Origin: Gemmatimonadales bacterium
Lineage (GTDB): Bacteria; Gemmatimonadota; Gemmatimonadetes; Palauibacterales; Palauibacteraceae
Reading direction: 5' to 3'
Length of the DNA: 20,155 nt
Assembly: GCA_030636765.1 (NCBI GenBank)
Contig: DAOVWI010000019.1
Span: 1-20,155, forward strand
Below the pieces are notes generated by a model that searched no databases, was not told the origin of the DNA, and saw only the letters and a list, made by a program, of their open reading frames with translations. Positions 14,650 to 20,155 of the stretch are shown one piece after another (within the stretch, counting starts at the first letter, position 1; the number at the start of each line of letters is the position of its first letter). A program made the translations under genes and the position numbers.

Positions 14650-16872
14650 TCAGTTACCGGACGCCGCACCCACCGCAGCCCCCACGACGAGCTCTTCCAC
14701 CAACCGCTCCGCCCCATAGATATCACGAAGGGCTTCGAGGATCCCACGCGAGTCTACCGCCACGGTTCGCGCCCGCTCCGTCAGGAAGATGTACTCGCCC
14801 GGCAGGCTCTCGATGTTGCCGTCGAAGGCGAGCCCCACGACCTGCAGATCCCGGTTCAGGATGGGGGAGCCCGAGTTGCCGCCCACGATGTCCGCGGTGC
14901 TCACGAAGTTCAGAGGTGTGGCGAGATCGAAGGACGTCGGGGGGTGGACCCACCTTTCCGGAAGATCCCACTCGCCTCCCATCCCGTTTCCGGCGTCAAA
15001 CGAATGGTAGCGGTCGTAGAGCCCGAAGAAGGTCGTCTTGGCGGGCGCGATCGTCCCGTTGTACTCGTAGGAGGCCACGACGCCGTCGGCGATGCGCAGC
15101 GAGAAGGTGGCGTCGGGAGGGACGGCGCTCCCGTAGATCTCGTAGCGCGCGCGCCCGAGCTTGATCGCGATCTCTTCCGCCTCGGTGGAGAGCTCGGAGA
15201 GCCGCTGCTGAAACGGCGCAAACTCCCCGAGCATCCCGCTGAAGAAAGCGATCGCCGGGTCGCCCATGGACAGGGTTCCGGCCTCCACCGCCTCGGCGGT
15301 TCGCGCCGAGTCGGCCAGCACCGAGCTGTTGACGAGCACGGCCGCAGCCCCCTCGGGCGTCCGCCCCCCGAGAAGCCCCTGAACGATCGCGCTCGAGTCG
15401 CCATAGCTCGAGATGAGATCGTTCAGCCTCGCCTCGATCAGCATCTCCTGCAACGCCGGCGGCTGGTATGGCACCGACAGCAGCTCGGACCTGAACTCCT
15501 CCACCTGGTCGGCGGGCGCACCTCGTTGGCTCGAGACGAGATACTGAAACGCCCAGAGCGCCCGAACGAGCGCGGAGGACCCGTACAGCGGCAGGTCCAA
15601 ACCGAGAAACGCGCCGAAACCGCCCGCGATCGACCGCTTCTCTCCTTGGAGCACACCGATCAGGTCGATGAGCCCCCCGTACTCATCCGCGAGAGCCGGG
15701 TCAGCCTCGATCGCCTCGCGGAATTGCCGCTCGGCGTCCTGCCGCTTCGCGAGGATCACCGGATCGTGCAGGCCCGCGATCATCCCGGTGTACGCCTTCT
15801 GTGAGTTCAGGAGGCTGAATATCTCGTTTCGGAGGTCCAGCGCCTCGGCGGCCGCCGGGTCCAACTCGTGGAACTCCTCCAGGGCCTCGATCCGCCGGCC
15901 GATGAGTCCCAGGATCGCCTTGTCGGATACGTCCCGCCGGAACACGAGCTCGGCCACCGTCTGGATGCGGCTCGTAGAGCCGGGGTTCCCGACGACGAAG
16001 ATCAGGTCTCCCTCCTCGATTCCGTCCTGACTCCATGGGAAATAGTACTCGCCGGTGTCGAGCGGCTGGCCATCCTCGTACACGCGGAAGAAGCTGAAGT
16101 CCAGCGCGTAGCGCGGGTACGTGAAGTTGTCGGGATCGCCCCCGAAAAACCCCATCTGGAGCTCCGGCACCGCCACCAGTCGCACGTCCTCGTAACGACG
16201 GAAGACATAGGCTGAATAGCGACCCCCATTGTACAGCGTGATCATCTCAACAGCGTAGCCCGCATCTTCTCCCCCCCACTCCTCGAGGATCCGCCCCTCG
16301 ATCTCCTCGAGCTTCGCCTCTCTCGCCGAGGCTCGCTCCTCATCGGCCTCGATACCCTCCTGGGCCGAGTGCACCTCCTCGGTGACGTCTACGATGGCGA
16401 TCAACTGATCGGCCTCGAACCCTTCGACCGGGCGCTCATCCTCGAGACGCTCGGCATAGAAGCCATCGTCCAGCAGCGTCTCGCCCTCTCGCGTAACGGC
16501 CGACACGTGCTCCCGCGCGCAGTGGTGATTGGTCGCGACAAGACCGTTGGGCGACACGAACGATGCCGAACAGCTGGGGATCCTGAGGGCTCCGAGCCGG
16601 GCGTGCCGGAACCAGGCGGAATCGGGGGAGAACCCGTACGTCTCGGTCAGATAGTCGATCGGCGGGACCTCGAAGGTCCACATCCGGCCGTTGTCGTAAC
16701 GTCCGGCTCGCACCGTATCGACGTCGAATCGGGGTGTGTCCTGACCGAGTGCCGAGCCGCCGGCGAGCGCCAAGGAGGCCAGACAGCCGGCCAGGACACG
16801 GCCGGCCGCCGCCTTCCGCTTCGCCCCGTCGGACGACGAATGCCACCCGTTTTTTCGCTGCAGAATCCTCAC
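14650..16872 (-). CDS. S46 dipeptidyl-peptidase (DPP7-like), exported
   Basis: The 740-aa protein has a signal peptide (hydrophobic RVLAGCLASLALAGGSALG, cut near GQ at 43-44) followed by a full S46 peptidase. The His of the triad is in ATNHHC (116-117), the Asp in GGDPDNF (246-248) and the nucleophile Ser667 in GGNSGSP. Gly685, 18 residues after the serine, sits where DPP7 has Gly and the acid-specific DPP11 has Arg; this points to removal of dipeptides with a hydrophobic second residue. A long helical insert (about 270-600) matches the family cap domain. The enzyme would act in the periplasm on imported peptides. GTG at 16872 is chosen because GAGGAGAGG precedes it; the 106-residue longer reading crosses the divergent gene and is basic, non-signal sequence. 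Confidence 0.95.
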   Translation of the reverse strand: MRILQRKNGWHSSSDGAKRKAAAGRVLAGCLASLALAGGSALGQDTPRFDVDTVRAGRYDNGRMWTFEVPPIDYLTETYGFSPDSAWFRHARLGALRIPSCSASFVSPNGLVATNHHCAREHVSAVTREGETLLDDGFYAERLEDERPVEGFEADQLIAIVDVTEEVHSAQEGIEADEERASAREAKLEEIEGRILEEWGGEDAGYAVEMITLYNGGRYSAYVFRRYEDVRLVAVPELQMGFFGGDPDNFTYPRYALDFSFFRVYEDGQPLDTGEYYFPWSQDGIEEGDLIFVVGNPGSTSRIQTVAELVFRRDVSDKAILGLIGRRIEALEEFHELDPAAAEALDLRNEIFSLLNSQKAYTGMIAGLHDPVILAKRQDAERQFREAIEADPALADEYGGLIDLIGVLQGEKRSIAGGFGAFLGLDLPLYGSSALVRALWAFQYLVSSQRGAPADQVEEFRSELLSVPYQPPALQEMLIEARLNDLISSYGDSSAIVQGLLGGRTPEGAAAVLVNSSVLADSARTAEAVEAGTLSMGDPAIAFFSGMLGEFAPFQQRLSELSTEAEEIAIKLGRARYEIYGSAVPPDATFSLRIADGVVASYEYNGTIAPAKTTFFGLYDRYHSFDAGNGMGGEWDLPERWVHPPTSFDLATPLNFVSTADIVGGNSGSPILNRDLQVVGLAFDGNIESLPGEYIFLTERARTVAVDSRGILEALRDIYGAERLVEELVVGAAVGAASGN

Positions 16873-17085
16873 GCGTTCCTCTCCTCGTTTGCTCGGCTTG
16901 GATCGTCTCCTGGATGCCGCGATCCGGAAGGATCCGAAGATCGCCCCTCCGGCGGCGCACCGAAAGCGCCTGACACCGATTGCGCGATTCCGCCTGACCC
17001 TCCAATCTGGGACCATGGCCCTGCCGCAGGCCCTCCGCCGTCGGCCCGACCAGAGCGTTTTTCCTGCAATAGGAGCGTTGCCAGG

Positions 17086-17409
17086 ATGGATCTGACCTAT
17101 GACGAGCTGCACGCGAAGACGGTCGCGGAGCTCCGCGACATCGCAAGCGAGCTCGAGTACGACTCGCTTCACGGCTACAGCACGATGCACAAGGAGCAGC
17201 TCTTGCCCGCCCTATGCGAGGCGTTGGGCGTAGAAGCCCATGTCCATCATGAAGTCGTCGGCATCGACAAGAAGAAGATGAAGGCCGAGATCCGGGAGCT
17301 GAAGGCGAAGCGGGATGCCGCCCGTGAGGCCGGCGACCGGCAGGAGTTCAAGAAGATCCTTCGCCGGATCCACCGACTGAAGGGGGATCTCCGCAGGCAC
17401 ACCGTTTAG
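17086..17409 (+). CDS. Small Rho-N-domain protein
   Basis: The 107-aa protein begins MDLTYDELHAKTVAELRDIA. Residues about 8-48 match the Rho termination factor N-terminal (SAP-like) domain: KTVAELRDIASELEY, then STMHKEQLLPALCEALG. Residues 60-107 are a basic helical coil (KKKMKAEIRELKAKRDAARE, and KILRRIHRLKGDLRRH). The parts of Rho that bind ATP and the primary RNA site are absent, so it cannot be Rho itself. Binding to nucleic acid is plausible but unproven. AGGAG lies 10 nt before the ATG. It is divergent from the S46 gene; the 213-bp gap between them shows no clear promoter. Confidence 0.82.
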   Translation: MDLTYDELHAKTVAELRDIASELEYDSLHGYSTMHKEQLLPALCEALGVEAHVHHEVVGIDKKKMKAEIRELKAKRDAAREAGDRQEFKKILRRIHRLKGDLRRHTV

Positions 17410-17450
17410 CCTCCTGGCTTCGCAGGCGCACCGGTTAGGGCCGTCTCTAT

Positions 17451-18512
17451 CTACTGGTCCGGTGCTCGACCTGCTCGTAGCCGTTGTTCGACCTGCTCGA
17501 GTCCGGCGACGATCATGGCCCACTGGAGCCGCATCTGATCGTCCACCGGCATGGGCCGAAGTCCCGCCTCGCGGGCCTCCGCCTCGATTTCCTGCGCCGT
17601 GCCGGCAGCTTCGAGGAGCCGGCGCCTCCAACCCTCGAGGCGCTCCCGCCAGGCCAACGCCGCTGGATCCGGCGGCCCGAGCTCCTCGCCGACACCCGGC
17701 GTGATAAACAGGGGCATCTCGCTCACGAGCGTGAGCGGGTCCCCGCCTTGGCCGCGAATCGTCTCCATCGAGCTCGGCCGAAACCGTGCCGCTGTTTCCG
17801 CGTCTCCCAGCGCGAGGAAGTGCTCTCGCATGTACCGCGAGTCCGGCCGCGTGCAGAACCCGCGGGCGATCCGAAAGAAGCCCTTCTCGCCCTGACGCTC
17901 CACATCGTGTAGAGCATAGCCGAGAGCCCGGGTCCGCTCGGAACAGATCTCCATGAGGTGACCGCAGTGCTCGCGCCATGCCGGCTCGATCAAGAACCAC
18001 GGGCCCGCCCCTATGGCCATCCCGTGCAGCGAGACGTGAATCGCGAACGGCCCATCCGCCTCCTTCCACCATCGGTAGGCGGCCCGGTTCTCGAGCCTCG
18101 CCCCCTCGTCCACCTCGTCCCGGGGAAAGCCGAACTCGATGTCATCGCCGGGAAGCTCCCGGACAACGGAGGCCAGATATGACGCCAGCTCGTACGCCGG
18201 CGCATTCTCACGCTGCCAGGCGCGGTTCCGTGCCTCCCCGTCCGGATTGAGGTGCGGCACGATCCACCACTCGTGAAGCCGCAGCATGGGATCCTCGGGC
18301 GGAAGGTCGGCGAGATGAGCAGCCAGATGCCGGAGGAGGCGCGGACCCACAGGTTCGTCGGCGTGGCAGCCCCCCAGGAGGCTGACCCGAAGCGGTCCGC
18401 GGCCGAAGCGGTACGCCCATATCGGCCGACTCTTGCGCGACCGGCCGATCTCCTCTCCCTCCGCCGGATCCGGAGGCGGCGACTCGAGGATCGCCCCTAT
18501 CCGATCAAGCAC
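17451..18512 (-). CDS. M14-type zinc carboxypeptidase-like protein
   Basis: The 353-aa protein keeps the M14 (carboxypeptidase A) pattern. The zinc ligands are His50 and Glu53 in GGCHADEPVG and probably His163 in SLHG; PHLNPDGEARN forms the substrate loop, and Glu265 in VSEMPLF is the likely catalytic Glu. There is no signal peptide, so it should be cytoplasmic, unlike many secreted M14 enzymes. The start is GTG at 18512, the first possible in the frame; an ATG 12 nt upstream in the same frame is closed by TAG after two codons. The ribosome-binding site is poor. It follows the EMC3-like gene by 39 bp and is the last of the row; the substrate could be a peptide, amide or peptidoglycan fragment. 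Confidence 0.86.
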   Translation of the reverse strand: MLDRIGAILESPPPDPAEGEEIGRSRKSRPIWAYRFGRGPLRVSLLGGCHADEPVGPRLLRHLAAHLADLPPEDPMLRLHEWWIVPHLNPDGEARNRAWQRENAPAYELASYLASVVRELPGDDIEFGFPRDEVDEGARLENRAAYRWWKEADGPFAIHVSLHGMAIGAGPWFLIEPAWREHCGHLMEICSERTRALGYALHDVERQGEKGFFRIARGFCTRPDSRYMREHFLALGDAETAARFRPSSMETIRGQGGDPLTLVSEMPLFITPGVGEELGPPDPAALAWRERLEGWRRRLLEAAGTAQEIEAEAREAGLRPMPVDDQMRLQWAMIVAGLEQVEQRLRAGRAPDQ

Positions 18513-18551
18513 CGCCTATGCCATGGCCGTCACCAGGGCTGGCGCCCACCG

Positions 18552-19388
18552 TCAGATCGTCACCTTCAGGGGGGTGCGGAGCGCGAACGTGAAGATCAGC
18601 GTGAAGATCAGGAACGCCACCAGCCAGTGGGTCTTCCAGCCGAACAGGGAGACCCGCAGCTCCGGGTACTCTATCGTGATGGACTCGACGGGCGCCGCCC
18701 GGGGGAGCGGACCCTCGGCCGGGTAGAGCAGCTGACTCAGGAAGCTCGCCGACGGCCGAACGGGCGAGCGGCGGACCAGGCCGTCCGACGCATCGACCGC
18801 CTTCTCGAAACTCTCGCCCCGGACCTCGATTCGAACCGTGTGCGCGCCCGGCTCAAGAACGACGATCCGCCAGTCCGCCTCACCCAGCGATGGGATCCAC
18901 AGCCGAGGCGCGTCGATCCGCACGCCGGACGACACCCCGAGCTCGACGTGCGGGTCGCCGGGCCCCGCACCGCCCAAGTACTCCTCGCCGAACGTCGCCT
19001 TGACGATCGTCTCCTGCCCCGGCTCCAGCGGCGCGTAGCCGAAGCGGAACTGCAGCTGCACGAGGACGAAGAAGAGGGGAACGATCATCCACAGCATCGG
19101 CACGAGCGAGAGCCGGAGGTAGTTCAGAGTGTGCCCGGTGATCTCCATCTGCGAGCGGAAGATCGAGCGCAGGTCGTCCTTGAACAGCCGGATCTCGTAG
19201 ATCCCCGCCTGCATGCGCCGCTTGACGACGGACAGCCGATCCTGGTTCGAGGTGACCTTGAAGAGCAGAAGCATGCCGATGCTGGTCAGCAGAGAAAGGA
19301 CGAGGAGCCCGGCCACCGGCGGCAGTCCCCGAAAGGGCGCCAGAAGCAGGTCAAAGACCCCGTTCAGCAGCCCGTTTAGGAAAGCCAC
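18552..19388 (-). CDS. EMC3/TMCO1/YidC-superfamily-like membrane protein
   Basis: The 278-aa protein has TM1 at about residues 24-44 and then a charged, helical cytoplasmic stretch (45-90: SNQDRLSVVKRRMQAGIYEI, DDLRSIFRSQ). TM2 lies at about 94-113, a soluble domain of about 135 residues (115-250) with beta-strand-like pattern and many Pro/Gly follows, and TM3 is at about 253-271. TM1, a basic coiled hairpin and TM2 with KxxRMQxEIYExRL-like sequence recall the DUF106/EMC3/TMCO1 branch of Oxa1-type membrane insertases. The large domain between TM2 and TM3 is unusual for that family. GTG at 19388 follows AGAGGG; the RHH-like gene stops 10 bp before. Family placement rests on memory of motifs, not on a search. 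Confidence 0.72.
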   Translation of the reverse strand: MAFLNGLLNGVFDLLLAPFRGLPPVAGLLVLSLLTSIGMLLLFKVTSNQDRLSVVKRRMQAGIYEIRLFKDDLRSIFRSQMEITGHTLNYLRLSLVPMLWMIVPLFFVLVQLQFRFGYAPLEPGQETIVKATFGEEYLGGAGPGDPHVELGVSSGVRIDAPRLWIPSLGEADWRIVVLEPGAHTVRIEVRGESFEKAVDASDGLVRRSPVRPSASFLSQLLYPAEGPLPRAAPVESITIEYPELRVSLFGWKTHWLVAFLIFTLIFTFALRTPLKVTI

Positions 19389-19398
19389 CGCGCCCTCT

Positions 19399-19590
19399 TC
19401 ACGAGATGTAGCCGAGGCCCTTCAGGCGCTTGCGGACCTCCTCCTCCGAATCCGCTTCCTCCAGCACGGCGAGCTCCTTCTCCAGCGCGTGGGAGATGAA
19501 CTCCTCCATCGAGGAGTAGCCGGCCATGTCCGAGTAGCGCTTCACCCTTGCAAGAAGATCCTTGTCGAGCTTCACCCTGGATCCGAACAC
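19399..19590 (-). CDS. Small ribbon-helix-helix-like protein
   Basis: The 63-aa protein begins with a short strand-like segment SRVKLDKDLL, then two helices (LLARVKRYSDMAGY and SMEEFISHALEKELAVLEE), the outline of a ribbon-helix-helix (CopG/MetJ-like) DNA-binding dimer. The acidic C-terminal part ends KRLKGLGYIS. The start is GTG at 19590, fixed by AGGAGG just before it. It could be a regulator of this gene row or, since no operator is evident, a small partner protein that reuses the fold. It lies 39 bp behind the phosphatase-family gene and 10 bp before the EMC3-like gene, so the three are surely co-transcribed. Confidence 0.7.
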   Translation of the reverse strand: MFGSRVKLDKDLLARVKRYSDMAGYSSMEEFISHALEKELAVLEEADSEEEVRKRLKGLGYIS

Positions 19591-19629
19591 GTTCCCTCCT
19601 ACGGGTCGCTGAACAAACCCAGCGACCTG

Positions 19630-20155
19630 CTACGGGTTCTCGTCGATCCCGAACTCCGCGAGCAGCGTGGCCCTCAGCTCCTTCAGCGAGCGAGCGGGCC
19701 GGCGCAGAGGTCGGCTGGAGAACAGCACACCCGGCACGGCCTCGTGGTCCATGATATGATCGCCGCTCCACTTCTCCGTGTTGTCGACGAACATCTCGCG
19801 CGGAACCACCCCCAGCGAGGTGTCGTCCGAGGCGCGCACGCCCGCCGCATATCCAACGAGAAGATCCGGCCCGCCCGCACGCGCTTCCCCGTGCCGGAAC
19901 GTCTCGTCTCGCACGTACACCTTCGTGATCGCCAGCTCGCCCGTCTTCGGGTCGGTGACGCGCAGGAGTCCGCGCGCGATCTCGCCGAGCAGCAGCCCTC
20001 GCCCCTCGGGAGGCACGGACCCGAACCGTTCCCTTCCCCGGAGGTTCAGATACAAGCCGCTAAAGCCGAGCCCGTACGCCTGTGTTCGCGACCAGTCGAC
20101 GTTGCCGAAGAACTCCGCCTCACCCTGTCGCTCCGGGTCGATCAGCGCCAGATAG
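19630..20155 (-). CDS. Alkaline-phosphatase-superfamily hydrolase, C-terminal part (partial)
   Basis: The frame is open to the right edge of the window, so only the last 174 residues are visible; the N-terminus and its metal-binding nucleophile lie outside. VDWSRTQAYGLGFSGLYLNL is typical of the type I phosphodiesterase/nucleotide pyrophosphatase branch of the alkaline phosphatase superfamily. GPDLLVGYAAGVRASDD is followed by WSGDHIMDHEAVPGVLFSS, which carries Asp and His of the C-terminal metal site. Such enzymes hydrolyse phosphodiester or phosphomonoester bonds with two metal ions. Whether the start has a signal peptide cannot be seen. The gene heads the four-gene row that includes the EMC3-like protein. 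Confidence 0.88.
   Translation of the reverse strand, partial: YLALIDPERQGEAEFFGNVDWSRTQAYGLGFSGLYLNLRGRERFGSVPPEGRGLLLGEIARGLLRVTDPKTGELAITKVYVRDETFRHGEARAGGPDLLVGYAAGVRASDDTSLGVVPREMFVDNTEKWSGDHIMDHEAVPGVLFSSRPLRRPARSLKELRATLLAEFGIDENP

Noticed and set aside
14638..15804. Plus-strand frame of 388 codons opposite the S46 gene
   Set aside because: Shadow of the S46 peptidase, Arg-rich, with no motif and no ribosome-binding site seen.
18252..19379. Plus-strand frame of 375 codons opposite the M14 and EMC3-like genes
   Set aside because: It covers parts of two real genes on the other strand, and its product is Arg/Gln/His-rich without domains.
1..20155. CRISPR array, transposon, prophage or defence island
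   Set aside because: I found no regularly spaced repeats, terminal inverted repeats, transposase or integrase, and no recognisable toxin-antitoxin or nuclease cluster.

Overview
The window is high-GC bacterial chromosome with dense coding, short intergenic gaps and ordinary housekeeping genes. I see no insertion sequence, phage gene, CRISPR array or integrase. The left edge carries the 5' end of a 16S rRNA gene on the minus strand. The gene mix is a HemQ-type heme enzyme, an S46 dipeptidyl-peptidase, an exported M24 peptidase fused to a histidine phosphatase, a YtxJ-type bacilliredoxin and a KirBac channel. Together with the 16S start, this suggests Gemmatimonadota or a relative. That placement is an inference; the missing part of the 16S gene would settle it.

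Layout, left to right. (1) 1-530: 16S rRNA 5' end on minus, with a leader holding a good sigma70-type promoter and a boxB/boxA/boxC-like antitermination site. (2) 717-2980, minus: a bacilliredoxin gene overlapping by ATGA a gene for a secreted histidine-phosphatase/M24 fusion. (3) 3282-3605, plus: a small coiled-coil protein. (4) 3726-4156, minus: tRNA-His, then a terminator, then a 93-aa unknown protein. (5) 4243-5956, plus: ychF and a TM2-domain protein. (6) 6051-6485, minus: a two-CBS protein, divergent from hemQ and a VTT/DedA membrane protein (6678-8143, plus). (7) 8373-11442, plus: a three-PAS GGDEF/EAL protein and a YbaK-type aminoacyl-tRNA deacylase. (8) 11490-14431, minus: a DUF1059 protein, a KirBac channel and a TPR lipoprotein, with a clear terminator between the last two. 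(9) 14650-16872, minus: an S46 peptidase, divergent from a small Rho-N-domain protein (17086-17409, plus). (10) 17451-20155, minus: an operon-like row of an alkaline-phosphatase-superfamily hydrolase (cut by the window edge), a small ribbon-helix-helix-like protein, an EMC3/TMCO1/YidC-like membrane protein and an M14 carboxypeptidase-like protein.

Themes. Three peptidases or peptidase-like proteins (M24, S46, M14) and several exported proteins suggest a life using peptides as nutrients. The least understood unit is the four-gene row at the right edge. There a bacterial EMC3-like protein with a large extracytoplasmic insertion sits tightly behind an AP-superfamily hydrolase and a tiny RHH-like protein. 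It is the best candidate here for an undescribed system. The rRNA leader is the clearest regulatory structure.
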